Source: Saprospiraceae bacterium
GTDB taxonomy: Bacteria; Bacteroidota; Bacteroidia; Chitinophagales; Saprospiraceae
Length of the DNA stretch: 64,000 nucleotides
Assembly: GCA_020629715.1 (NCBI GenBank)
Contig: JAHDCU010000003.1
Location: forward strand, 1 to 64,000
Direction: 5' to 3'
The notes beneath the pieces are model-generated. The model was not told where the DNA came from. It worked only from the letters and a program-made list of their open reading frames with translations, and made no database searches. Of this stretch, positions 25,363 through 33,651 are shown piece after piece (within the stretch, counting starts at the first letter, position 1; every line of letters begins with the position of its first letter). A program made the translations under genes and the position numbers.

Positions 25363-26475
25363 ATGAGCAAACTACAAAATATAGCCGTACTAAGGGGAGA
25401 TGGTATAGGTCCCGAGGTTGTAACTCAAAGTTTAAAAGTGATAGATGCAATTAACCAAAGATTTGGCCATGAAATGCAGCTCGAAGAAGGCCTCATCGGT
25501 GCTATCGCCATAGACAAAACTGGATCACCATTGCCTCAAGATACCATAGACATATGCAGAAAATCAGATGCTGTGATCTTAGGTGCGATAGGCGATCCTA
25601 AATATGACAACAATCCTAACGCGACTGTTAGGCCGGAGCAGGGTCTTTTGGCTATAAGGAAAGAGCTAGGACTGTTTTGTAATATAAGACCCATCACGAT
25701 ATACGATAATCTAGTAGATCTAGCCCCCTTAAAGCCAGAAAGACTCAAGGGAGTGGACTACGTGATATATAGAGAGCTTACTGGTGGTATTTATTTTGGT
25801 GAAAAAACTAAAAAATCAGATTACGCATCTGACCTTTGTGAATATAGTGATTTTGAAGTCGAAAGAATAGCTACATTAGCATTCGAAGCCGCTAGAAAAA
25901 GACGAAGAAAATTAACGCTAATAGATAAGGCCAATGTACTAGAAAGCAGTCGCCTCTGGAGACGAGTAGTCATGGAACTTGCCAAAAAATATCCAGACGT
26001 TGATTTAGACTTTTTATTTATAGACAACGCGGCCATGCAAGTCATTTTAAATCCTGCACAGTTTGACGTTATTGTCACCTCAAATATGTTTGGAGACATC
26101 ATCTCTGACGAATCAAGTGTATTAGCAGGTTCTTTAGGTTTATTACCTTCAGGTTCTATTGGTACCAGTAGTAAACTATACGAGCCAGTACATGGGTCAT
26201 ATCCTCAAGCTGCAGGTAAAGATATAGCCAATCCGATCGCAAGTATCCTATCCACAGCTATGATGTATCGCGATTTTGATTTGGATGAAGAAGCAAACTG
26301 TATAGAAAATGCGGTAAAAGATTGTATCCAAAAAGGTGTAATGACACAGGATCTGCATCCTGATAAGGACTTTGCATGCTCTTACTTAGGGGATATTATG
26401 CATAGTATCATTTTAGATGGTGCCGATGCAATAAAGCCTAGAAGCGAAGAAGAATCATATAATAATATAATTTAA
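25363..26475 (+). CDS. leuB: 3-isopropylmalate dehydrogenase
   Basis: LeuB, 370 aa, NAD- and metal-dependent oxidative decarboxylation of 3-isopropylmalate to 2-oxoisocaproate precursor. VLRGDGIGPEVV at the N-terminus, YRELTGGIYFGEK (substrate-binding loop with the conserved E-L), IDKANVLESSRLWR (catalytic lysine), and NMFGDIISDESSVLAGSLGL (Mg-binding aspartates) are present. Last gene of the leu operon; no terminator follows it, and the ilv leader starts 70 bp later, so some read-through into ilv is possible. Confidence 0.97.
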   Translation: MSKLQNIAVLRGDGIGPEVVTQSLKVIDAINQRFGHEMQLEEGLIGAIAIDKTGSPLPQDTIDICRKSDAVILGAIGDPKYDNNPNATVRPEQGLLAIRKELGLFCNIRPITIYDNLVDLAPLKPERLKGVDYVIYRELTGGIYFGEKTKKSDYASDLCEYSDFEVERIATLAFEAARKRRRKLTLIDKANVLESSRLWRRVVMELAKKYPDVDLDFLFIDNAAMQVILNPAQFDVIVTSNMFGDIISDESSVLAGSLGLLPSGSIGTSSKLYEPVHGSYPQAAGKDIANPIASILSTAMMYRDFDLDEEANCIENAVKDCIQKGVMTQDLHPDKDFACSYLGDIMHSIILDGADAIKPRSEEESYNNII

Positions 26476-26528
26476 GAATTCAGAAAAACTATTGAAATGA
26501 GAATACCATCAACCATCAATATTTCTGT

Positions 26529-26536
26529 TATCTTTC
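26529..26536 (+). promoter_or_regulatory. Possible -7 box of the ilv leader/operon
   Basis: TATCTTTC differs from TAnnTTTG at one position and ends 9 nt before the leader-peptide ATG at 26546, nearly the same geometry as at the pheA leader. No clear TTG lies 19-21 nt upstream, so transcription may also come from leuA. Confidence 0.4.
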
Positions 26537-26545
26537 ACCAGTATT

Positions 26546-26605
26546 ATGAAAAACATGATTCAAATTATCGTCATTATTAGCATAATCATTCTTATGAATG
26601 GATAA
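26546..26605 (+). CDS. Ile/Val/Leu leader peptide of the ilvD operon attenuator
   Basis: Small ORF of 19 codons, ATG at 26546 to TAA at 26603-26605, too short for ordinary gene calling. It reads MKNMIQIIVIISIIILMNG: eight Ile codons, one Val and one Leu, with residues 5-16 almost all branched-chain. It lies between leuB and ilvD and is followed by a terminator hairpin, the classical layout of a branched-chain amino acid attenuator. AACGG (26604-26608), overlapping its stop codon, is complementary to CCGTT (26639-26643) in the 5' arm of the terminator, giving a possible antiterminator. Confidence 0.88.
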   Translation: MKNMIQIIVIISIIILMNG

Positions 26606-26634
26606 CGGACGATATTTTATTCAAATAAAAATTG

Positions 26635-26665
26635 AAAGCCGTTCTCAACCAGAATGGCTTTTTTT
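26635..26665 (+). terminator. Attenuator terminator of the ilv operon
   Basis: AAAGCCGTTCT (26635-26645) pairs with AGAATGGCTTT (26651-26661) over 11 bp with one G-U pair and a 5-nt loop, followed by T to 26665 (seven T in total from 26659). It ends 5 nt before the ilvD ATG at 26671, so it can only act on transcripts entering ilv. Confidence 0.9.
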
Positions 26666-26670
26666 AATTT

Positions 26671-28350
26671 ATGGAGAAAAACTTAAATAAATATAGCAAA
26701 AGGGTAACTCAAGATCCTACTCAACCAGCAGCACAAGCCATGCTGCATGCTATTGGGCTCAGTACAGAAGACTTGCAAAAAGCTCAAGTTGGAATTGTAA
26801 GTACAGGATGGGAAGGAAATCCTTGTAACATGCACCTCAATGATCTAGCAAAACAGATCAAGATAGGTATCCAAGACCAAGATCTTATTGGTTTAATATA
26901 TCATACCATAGGTGTATCTGACGGGATATCTATGGGTACAGAAGGCATGAAATTTTCTCTTCCCTCACGAGATATTATAGCAGATAGTATCGAAACGGTA
27001 GCTTCAGCACAATGGTATGATGCCATAGTGGCAGTAGTGGGTTGTGATAAAAACATGCCGGGTGCCATGATGGGTTTAGGAAGATTGAATAGGCCTGGAA
27101 TTGTCGTATATGGCGGTACCATCGCTCCAGGTTGTCATAATGATAAAAAGCTTGATATCGTATCTGCTTTCGAAGCACTTGGGCAAAAAATATCTGGCGA
27201 AATAGATGATACTGAGTACAAAAAGATCATACAAAACGCATGCCCAGGTGCAGGTGCTTGTGGCGGCATGTATACCGCTAATACTATGTCATCAGCTATT
27301 GAAGCAATGGGTATAAGTCTACCTCATAATTCTTCGATACCTGCAGTGAACGAACTCAAGGCACAAGAGTCAATAAAGGTTGCTAAAGCGATGAGGACTT
27401 TAATGGAAAATGATATTAAACCCAAAGATATCGTTACCAAAACAGCTATCGAAAATGCTCTGAGAGTCATTACTGTATTAGGAGGATCTACCAATGCTGT
27501 ATTACATATGATCGCCATTGCGAAAGCTTACGGTTTATCCCTAAGCTTAAAAGATATACAAGCTATATCTGACTCCACTCCATTCTTGGCCGATCTTAAG
27601 CCCAGTGGTAAATATGTGATGCAAGATCTATTTGAGGTCGGAGGCGTACCCGCTGTAATGAAACTCATGCTAAAGGAAGGATTATTGGATGGTAACCCAA
27701 TGACAGTAACAGGTAAGACTGTGGGTGAAAACCTTGATCAAATCAATGACCTTACAGCTGGTCAAAAAATAATACATCCTCGAACTAATCCAATCAAAGA
27801 AACTGGACATCTTCAGATGCTTTTTGGAAACCTAGCAAGTGAAGGTTCAGTAGCTAAAATTACTGGCAAGGAAGGTCTAATATTTGAAGGAACAGCAAAG
27901 GTTTTCGATTCGGAGCCACAAGCTAATGATGCCATTAAAGAAGGTAAAATAGTGTCTGGTGATGTGGTTGTCATAAGATATTGTGGCCCCAAAGGCGGGC
28001 CTGGTATGCCTGAAATGCTAAAACCTACCTCGGCCATCATGGGAGCTGGACTGGGTAATGATGTGGCACTGATTACCGATGGTAGATTTTCTGGTGGCAC
28101 CCATGGTTTTGTTGTAGGACACATTACGCCTGAAGCTTACGATGGTGGACTCATAGGAATCCTACAAGATGGTGATAAAATAACCATCAATGCTGAAGAA
28201 AAAACAATCACTGCTCACCTAGAAGATCAGGAAGTAAAGGATAGGAAAGCCAATTGGACTCCTAAGTCAAAAGCACTTAAAGGGGCGTTGAAAAAATATA
28301 GAAAACTCGTTTCATCCGCCAGCGAAGGCTGCGTAACAGATGAATTTTAA
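26671..28350 (+). CDS. ilvD: Dihydroxy-acid dehydratase
   Basis: IlvD, 559 aa, Fe-S dehydratase acting in both isoleucine and valine synthesis. [11 protein letters not shown] contains C125 and [16 protein letters not shown] contains C191 and C197, the usual [2Fe-2S] ligand set of this family. [17 protein letters not shown] and the C-terminal [15 protein letters not shown] loop with the substrate-binding serine are present. First structural gene after the ilv attenuator; ilvB starts at or just beyond its stop. Confidence 0.97.
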   Translation: MEKNLNKYSKRVTQDPTQPAAQAMLHAIGLSTEDLQKAQVGIVSTGWEGNPCNMHLNDLAKQIKIGIQDQDLIGLIYHTIGVSDGISMGTEGMKFSLPSRDIIADSIETVASAQWYDAIVAVVGCDKNMPGAMMGLGRLNRPGIVVYGGTIAPGCHNDKKLDIVSAFEALGQKISGEIDDTEYKKIIQNACPGAGACGGMYTANTMSSAIEAMGISLPHNSSIPAVNELKAQESIKVAKAMRTLMENDIKPKDIVTKTAIENALRVITVLGGSTNAVLHMIAIAKAYGLSLSLKDIQAISDSTPFLADLKPSGKYVMQDLFEVGGVPAVMKLMLKEGLLDGNPMTVTGKTVGENLDQINDLTAGQKIIHPRTNPIKETGHLQMLFGNLASEGSVAKITGKEGLIFEGTAKVFDSEPQANDAIKEGKIVSGDVVVIRYCGPKGGPGMPEMLKPTSAIMGAGLGNDVALITDGRFSGGTHGFVVGHITPEAYDGGLIGILQDGDKITINAEEKTITAHLEDQEVKDRKANWTPKSKALKGALKKYRKLVSSASEGCVTDEF

Positions 28351-28360
28351 TACTAATACT

Positions 28361-30097
28361 ATGGCAGTAGAAACGATTCAAGCAAAAAATAAAAAGCAAT
28401 CTAGCACTAGAACTATGACTGGAGCGGAGGCCATCTTGGAGTGTCTCATTGCAGAAGGAGTAGAAACTATCTTCGGATATCCAGGAGGTGCTATCATGCC
28501 TGTGTATGATGCATTATACCATTATCAAGACAAGCTTCAGCATATATTGACCAGGCATGAGCAAGGTGCCATACATGCAGCTCAAGGATATGCACGAGTA
28601 AAACGTCAATCTGGTGTATGCTTCGCTACCTCCGGACCTGGAGCAGCTAATCTTTTTACTGGACTTGGTGATGCGCTTATGGACTCTACGCCACTGGTTT
28701 GTATTACAGGTCAAGTCTATAGCCAACTTTTAGGCTCCGACGCATTTCAGGAAATAGACGTAATAGGCTGCTCTATGAGCCTCACTAAGTGGAATCGTCA
28801 GATCACAAAAGCTTCTGAAATTCCTGGAGTCCTAGCCAAAGCTTTTTATGTAGCTAATTCTGGTAGACCTGGTCCTGTATTGATCGATATCACTAAAGAT
28901 GCTCAGTTTGACACCCTAGATTTTGAATATAGTCCTAAACCATTTATAAGGAGTTATATCCCAACCCCTACCGTGGACGAATCAAAAATAGAGGAAGCTG
29001 CAACTTTAATTAATCATGCCAAAAAACCATTAATACTTGCTGGTCATGGTATTCATATTGCGAAAGCTCAGGATATTTTCAAAGACTTTGTAAATAAATC
29101 TGGCATCCCTGTAGGTGCTACGATTCACGGTCTCTCAGCATTACCAGATGATCATGAACTTCACATGGGTATGTTAGGAATGCATGGAAATTATGGTCCA
29201 AATATGATGACTAATCAATGTGATGTATTGATAGCGATAGGCATGCGATTTGATGATCGAGTGACTGGTAATCTTTCAAAATATGCTAAGCAAGCCAAAG
29301 TCATACACATCGAAATAGATCCTTCTGAAATCGATAAAAATGTAAAAACAGAAGTTGCCATTCTCGCTGACGCTAAAGATGCATTGGGCAAACTTATCTC
29401 AAAAATAGATCAGAAGGCTTATCCCAAATGGATTCAAAAATTTAAGGACTGTGATGCCCAAGAATATGATAAAGTAATCGCAAGAAATCTAGATACCTCT
29501 CGTACTGATACTCTTACTATGGGCAGGGTCATTAAAGAAGTTTCTCGTCAGACCAATGGTCAAGCCATCGTAGCTACGGATGTGGGTCAACATCAAATGG
29601 CAGCAGCACGATATTATGACTATAATGGCCATGATCAATGGCTATCATCAGGTGGTGCGGGTACGATGGGTTTTGGACTTCCCGCAGCTATCGGAGCACA
29701 ATTCGCAGCTAAAGATCGTACTGTAGTAGCATTCATTGGTGATGGTGGTTTTCAGATGACTTTGCAGGAATTAGGTGTCTGTAGCCAATGGAATGTTCCT
29801 GTCAAGATTATATTATTAGATAATGAGCACTTAGGTATGGTACGTCAGTGGCAAGAGCTCTTTTTCGAGCGTAGATATAGTGCTGTAGAATTACAAAATC
29901 CCGATTTTATAAAAATAGCCGAAGGCTTTGGTGTAAAAGGTGAAAAAGTATCCGATCCAGCGGAAATAAACGATGCCATAGCAGAAATGCTGGCATATCC
30001 TGGAGCATATGTATTGCATGTGATGGTTGAAAAAGAAGAAAATATATTCCCTATGATCGCTAGCGGAAAAGCGGTAGATGAAATTGTTTTGGAATAG
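28361..30097 (+). CDS. ilvB: Acetolactate synthase large subunit
   Basis: Thiamine diphosphate enzyme of 578 aa from the ATG at 28361; an in-frame ATG at 28340, overlapping the ilvD stop, would add seven residues. It makes acetolactate or acetohydroxybutyrate from pyruvate. Domains in order: TPP pyrimidine-binding ([32 protein letters not shown] with the catalytic glutamate later in [14 protein letters not shown]), central FAD-type domain ([20 protein letters not shown]), and TPP-binding domain with the GDGGFQM... metal motif. The small subunit ilvN follows after the inserted four-helix bundle gene. Confidence 0.96.
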   Translation: MAVETIQAKNKKQSSTRTMTGAEAILECLIAEGVETIFGYPGGAIMPVYDALYHYQDKLQHILTRHEQGAIHAAQGYARVKRQSGVCFATSGPGAANLFTGLGDALMDSTPLVCITGQVYSQLLGSDAFQEIDVIGCSMSLTKWNRQITKASEIPGVLAKAFYVANSGRPGPVLIDITKDAQFDTLDFEYSPKPFIRSYIPTPTVDESKIEEAATLINHAKKPLILAGHGIHIAKAQDIFKDFVNKSGIPVGATIHGLSALPDDHELHMGMLGMHGNYGPNMMTNQCDVLIAIGMRFDDRVTGNLSKYAKQAKVIHIEIDPSEIDKNVKTEVAILADAKDALGKLISKIDQKAYPKWIQKFKDCDAQEYDKVIARNLDTSRTDTLTMGRVIKEVSRQTNGQAIVATDVGQHQMAAARYYDYNGHDQWLSSGGAGTMGFGLPAAIGAQFAAKDRTVVAFIGDGGFQMTLQELGVCSQWNVPVKIILLDNEHLGMVRQWQELFFERRYSAVELQNPDFIKIAEGFGVKGEKVSDPAEINDAIAEMLAYPGAYVLHVMVEKEENIFPMIASGKAVDEIVLE

Positions 30098-30112
30098 CCA
30101 AAGGTTATTCCA

Positions 30113-30140
30113 GTTTAAGGTTTAGCGTTTAAAGTTTAAG
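30113..30140 (+). repeat. GTTTA-type repeat before the four-helix bundle gene
   Basis: GTTTAAGG, TTTAGCG and TTTAAAGTTTAAG form tandem degenerate copies of a GTTTA(G) unit in the short spacer after ilvB. They are in the opposite sense to the CCCTAAAC-type copies at 30516-30556, so they bracket the four-helix bundle gene as an inverted pair. Confidence 0.5.
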
Positions 30141-30142
30141 TC

Positions 30143-30553
30143 ATGGGAGATATTAAAAAATTTGGTTTTGAAAATCTGGATGCTTGGAAGCTCTCAATAG
30201 AGTTAAGTAAAGAGATTTATAAAATCACTACGCAATGGCCAGAGTCTGAGAAATATGGTTTGACTTCTCAGATTCGCATAGCTATAAACTCCATATCTCT
30301 AAATATTGCAGAAGGAAATGGGAAATATTCATTAATGGAGAAAGCCAAATTTACAAGTATCTCTTATTGTAGTTCACAAGAAGTAATGAATGCCATAATC
30401 CTTGCAAATGCCTTAGGTTTCATAAGTGAAAATATCGTAAATCACTACCGAACCAAAATCAAAATATTGACTAAAAAGTTAGCATCTCTTAGAAACTCTC
30501 AACTCAAAAGGCACGAAACCCAAACCATAAACCCTAAACATAATAAACTATAA
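30143..30553 (+). CDS. Four-helix bundle protein (23S rRNA intervening-sequence family) inside the ilv operon
   Basis: Protein of 136 aa of the family also labelled S23 or IVP, found in 23S rRNA intervening sequences and as free genes in many Bacteroidota; related folds include the Avd accessory protein of diversity-generating retroelements. Start FGFENLDAWKLSIELSKEIY and ATQIRIAINSISLNIAEGNGK-like SQIRIAINSISLNIAEGNGK (about residues 53-72) are the signature. It is not a ribosomal protein. It interrupts ilvB-ilvN, with unrelated function, and its last codons (30516 on) run through CCCTAAAC-type repeat DNA, which suggests that gene plus flanking repeats arrived as a unit (inference). Confidence 0.85.
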   Translation: MGDIKKFGFENLDAWKLSIELSKEIYKITTQWPESEKYGLTSQIRIAINSISLNIAEGNGKYSLMEKAKFTSISYCSSQEVMNAIILANALGFISENIVNHYRTKIKILTKKLASLRNSQLKRHETQTINPKHNKL

Positions 30554-30556
30554 ACC
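30516..30556 (+). repeat. CCCTAAAC-type repeat at the end of the four-helix bundle gene
   Basis: AAACCCAAACCATAAACCCTAAAC (in pieces: AAACCC, AAACC, ATAAACCCTAAAC, ATAAACTATAAACC) forms tandem degenerate units overlapping the last 13 codons and the stop of the gene. It is the inverted counterpart of the copies at 30113-30140 and similar to those at 32171-32234. Confidence 0.5.
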
Positions 30557-30564
30557 ACGTAGGT

Positions 30565-31092
30565 ATGGAATTCACAATAACCGTATTTTCAGAAAATAAG
30601 ACTGGTATCCTCAGCCGCATCGTTGGTGTATTTACCCGTAGACATATCAATATAGAGTCTTTAAGTGTATCCCAATCATCACTAGAAGGTATACATAGAT
30701 ACACCATCGTGATTGCTATTGAAGAGGAATTGGTCAGAAAAGTAACGCAGCAAATAGACAAGCAAGTAGATGTGCTCAAAGCATACTATGACCGCAATGA
30801 TGAGATTGTATATCAAGAGATTGCACTTTACAAAGTATCTCCAAATTCATTTTTTGGTGGTAATGAATTAGAAAAACTTATCCGAACTCATAATGCTCGA
30901 ATCATTACGATCGAAAAAGAATACATCGTTATCGAAAAGACTGGATACCAATCAGAAACAGAAGCATTACTAGAAATATTAAAACCATTTGGTGTATTCG
31001 AATTTGTCCGATCAGGACGAGTAGCGATTGTCAAACAAATGGAAAGATTGAACACATATTTAAAAACTATACAAGTAGAACAACTCAACTAG
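30565..31092 (+). CDS. ilvN: Acetolactate synthase small subunit
   Basis: Regulatory subunit, 175 aa, typical length. The N-terminal ACT domain (about 1-75: TVFSENKTGILSRIVGVFTR, RRHINIESLSVSQ) binds valine and activates and controls the large subunit. The C-terminal domain (about 80-160: YQEIALYKVSP, ILKPFGVFEFVRSGRVAIVK) resembles the ALS_ss_C region. It is separated from ilvB by the four-helix bundle gene, which is unusual because the pair is normally adjacent; ilvC follows after 25 bp. Confidence 0.94.
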   Translation: MEFTITVFSENKTGILSRIVGVFTRRHINIESLSVSQSSLEGIHRYTIVIAIEEELVRKVTQQIDKQVDVLKAYYDRNDEIVYQEIALYKVSPNSFFGGNELEKLIRTHNARIITIEKEYIVIEKTGYQSETEALLEILKPFGVFEFVRSGRVAIVKQMERLNTYLKTIQVEQLN

Positions 31093-31117
31093 CAAGCTAC
31101 TTAAAATTGTAAGCATC

Positions 31118-32161
31118 ATGGCAAAATTAAACTTCGGCGGAACAGAAGAAAATGTAGTCACTAGGGAAGAATTTCCTTTAGAAAAGGCTCATAAAGTACT
31201 CAAAGATGAAACCATAGCCATCATAGGTTATGGAGTACAAGGTCCGGGACAGGCACTCAACCTAAAAGATAATGGATTTAATGTGATCGTAGGTCAGAGG
31301 AGTCCATCTAAGTCATATGACAAGGCGATAGAGGATGGATTCGTACCGGGTGAGACGCTATTTTCCATAGAAGAAGCTGCGGAGAAAGCTACTATCATCC
31401 AGTACCTATTATCGGATGCGGCTCAGATTGCGGTTTGGCCGACCCTAAAACCTTACTTAACCAAGGGTAAAGCATTATATTTTTCACATGGTTTTGGTAT
31501 TACCTATAAAGAAAGAACTGGAATCATACCACCCGATGATATCGACGTGATATTAGCTGCTCCAAAAGGATCTGGAACATCATTAAGAAGATTATTTCTT
31601 GCTGGAAAGGGTCTCAACTCTAGCTATGCCATATTTCAAGATGCTACTGGTCGAGCTAAAGATCGAGTAGTTGCGATGGGAATCGGTATAGGTTCTGGCT
31701 ATCTTTTTGAAACAACTTTCAAAAAAGAAGTGTACTCAGATCTTACCGGTGAAAGAGGTACATTAATGGGTGCCATCCAAGGATTATTTGCAGCACAGTA
31801 TGATCTACTTAGAAAAAGAGGACACAGTCCATCAGAAGCATTTAATGAAACGGTCGAAGAAGCAACAGAATCACTATATCCTTTAATTGCTGAAAATGGT
31901 ATGGACTGGATGTATGCCAATTGCTCTACCACCGCACAAAGAGGTGCACTAGATTGGTGGAAAAAATTCCGTGATGCCACGGCCCCTGTATTTGAAGAGT
32001 TATATGATAGCGTAGCATCAGGTAATGAAGCTCAACTCTCCATAGATAGCAATAGTCAAGAAGACTACCGTGAAAAACTTGAAGAAGAACTGGCTGAACT
32101 TCGCGAAAGCGAGATGTGGAGAGCTGGTCGCGTAGTGAGAGGTCTGAGACCAAAAAATTAA
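31118..32161 (+). CDS. ilvC: Ketol-acid reductoisomerase
   Basis: Short (class I-like) KARI of 347 aa. It isomerises and reduces acetolactate and acetohydroxybutyrate. The Rossmann start IAIIGYGVQGPGQALNLKDNG has the GYGVQG dinucleotide motif, followed by VGQRSPSKSYDKA with basic and serine residues after strand 2 that fit NADPH preference. APKGSGTSLRRLF and the knotted C-terminal domain (SDLTGERGTLMGAIQGLFAA with the metal-binding D and E, then ETVEEATESLYPLIAENGM) are intact. Confidence 0.95.
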   Translation: MAKLNFGGTEENVVTREEFPLEKAHKVLKDETIAIIGYGVQGPGQALNLKDNGFNVIVGQRSPSKSYDKAIEDGFVPGETLFSIEEAAEKATIIQYLLSDAAQIAVWPTLKPYLTKGKALYFSHGFGITYKERTGIIPPDDIDVILAAPKGSGTSLRRLFLAGKGLNSSYAIFQDATGRAKDRVVAMGIGIGSGYLFETTFKKEVYSDLTGERGTLMGAIQGLFAAQYDLLRKRGHSPSEAFNETVEEATESLYPLIAENGMDWMYANCSTTAQRGALDWWKKFRDATAPVFEELYDSVASGNEAQLSIDSNSQEDYREKLEEELAELRESEMWRAGRVVRGLRPKN

Positions 32162-32170
32162 GGCTTCGCC

Positions 32171-32234
32171 GTTTAGAGTTTAGGGTTGATGGTTGACCTA
32201 TCTCAACTTCAACCCTAAACCTTCAACCCTAAAC
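32171..32234. repeat. TTTAGGG/CCCTAAA inverted-repeat element between ilvC and ilvA
   Basis: GTTTAGGGTTGA (32178-32189) is exactly complementary to TCAACCCTAAAC at both 32209-32220 and 32223-32234, so two alternative hairpins with 12-bp stems can form. The flanking GTTTAGA and GGTTGA units extend the pattern. It fills almost the whole ilvC-ilvA spacer, lacks a T-run of its own (AAAAAA follows), and is of the same sequence type as the repeats bracketing the four-helix bundle gene 1.6 kb upstream. Confidence 0.7.
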
Positions 32235-32241
32235 AAAAAAT

Positions 32242-33480
32242 ATGATTTCACTCTCCGCCATCATGAATGCTCAGCAAAACCTCAAAGGAATTGCAACTAA
32301 GACGCCATTCATGCTCAATCATAATCTCTCAGAGCAGTACGATAGTAATATCTGGCTCAAAAGAGAAGACATGCAGGTCGTGAGGTCATTTAAAATAAGA
32401 GGTGCATACAATAAGATGTGTGAACTTTCTGAAGATCAACTACTTAATGGTGTTGTATGCGCAAGTGCCGGAAATCATGCACAAGGAGTAGCTTTCGCTT
32501 GTAATAAATTAGGAATCCATGGGGTCATTTTTATGCCTAGCACGACCCCAAATCAAAAGATAAAAAAAGTCGAATACTTCGGCAAAGAATATGTCAATAT
32601 AGAACTTATAGGTGACACCTACGATGATGCATATGCAGCTGCACAAGTATTTTGCAAGCAACAGAAGTCAACTTTTATCCATCCCTTTAATGATGAGAAA
32701 GTTATTGCTGGACAAGCTACAGTTGGTGTCGAAATGATCGAACAGGCAGAATATCCATTAGACATCTTACTTATTGCAGTAGGCGGTGGCGGATTAATAT
32801 CTGGTGTGGCGAGTTATTTTAAGGAAGTTTCCCCCACGACTAAAATCATCGCGGTAGAGGCGGCAGGAGCCGCAGCACTAGACGCTTCGCTACAAGCAAA
32901 TGCTCTTATACACCTCCCTACTATCGAGCATTTCGCAGATGGCATTGCAGTTCAAGAGATGGGAGATCTTACTTTTTCTATTTGTCAAGAGGTAGTTGAT
33001 CAAGTTATTAAAGTACCAGAAGGACATATCTGCTCTACTCTACTACAGCTCTATAACGAAGAAGCTATAGTTGTCGAACCTGCTGGCGCAGTTTCTATAT
33101 CGGCTCTAGAGTACATCAAAGAAGATATCAAAGGCAAGCACGTTGGCATTATCGTATGTGGTGGTAATAATGACATTACTCGTACCGAAGAGATCAAAGA
33201 AAGAGCTCTACTTTTTGAAGGACGTAAACATTATTTTATCATCAATTTTCCACAGCGAGCAGGGGCGCTCAAGGACTTCCTCAATGTACTAGGCCCCAAT
33301 GATGATATCGCTCACTTTCAATACACTAAAAAGAATAGTCGTCAATCTGGGCCTGCACTTGTAGGTATAGAAATTCAAAATAAAAACGACTACGAGGCGC
33401 TTACCGAGCGCATGAGTGCAAAAGGAATAAACTTTCAACATATCAACCATGATCGTATGTTGTTTGATATGTTGGTATAA
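32242..33480 (+). CDS. ilvA: Threonine dehydratase (biosynthetic type)
   Basis: PLP enzyme of 412 aa that deaminates threonine to 2-oxobutyrate for isoleucine. Fold type II: LKREDMQVVRSFKIRGAYNK contains the Schiff-base lysine in SFKIRGA; ASAGNHAQGVAFA binds the substrate; VGGGGLISGVA is the phosphate-binding glycine loop. A C-terminal ACT-like regulatory domain (about 325-412: EGRKHYFIINFPQRAGALKD) allows isoleucine feedback. Length fits the short form common in Bacteroidota. Last gene of the ilv block, separated from ilvC by an inverted-repeat element. Confidence 0.95.
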   Translation: MISLSAIMNAQQNLKGIATKTPFMLNHNLSEQYDSNIWLKREDMQVVRSFKIRGAYNKMCELSEDQLLNGVVCASAGNHAQGVAFACNKLGIHGVIFMPSTTPNQKIKKVEYFGKEYVNIELIGDTYDDAYAAAQVFCKQQKSTFIHPFNDEKVIAGQATVGVEMIEQAEYPLDILLIAVGGGGLISGVASYFKEVSPTTKIIAVEAAGAAALDASLQANALIHLPTIEHFADGIAVQEMGDLTFSICQEVVDQVIKVPEGHICSTLLQLYNEEAIVVEPAGAVSISALEYIKEDIKGKHVGIIVCGGNNDITRTEEIKERALLFEGRKHYFIINFPQRAGALKDFLNVLGPNDDIAHFQYTKKNSRQSGPALVGIEIQNKNDYEALTERMSAKGINFQHINHDRMLFDMLV

Positions 33481-33500
33481 TTTTATTGTTTTCAATATAG

Positions 33501-33534
33501 AAAAAAGGAGCCGCAACCTTTCGGATGCAACTCC
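33501..33534 (-). terminator. Intrinsic terminator of the fasciclin gene
   Basis: On the minus strand a hairpin with interrupted stem (GGAG/CTCC closing, GCA/TGC and CC/GG inside; 33507-33534) is followed by TTTTTT at 33506..33501. It lies about 120 bp after the fasciclin gene stop. Confidence 0.65.
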
Positions 33535-33651
33535 ATATAGAACAATAAATATTGATACTGAATATTATTCTTAATGTGAGAGCAGCTTAGCTCATTCGAT
33601 TAGTCTCAATACTTTATTCATTCGTATAACTAAATCAAATTGTATGTGTGA

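Noticed and set aside
30143-30553. Calling the four-helix bundle gene a ribosomal protein (S23)
   Set aside because: The name is historic; the family is found in rRNA intervening sequences and is not part of the ribosome.
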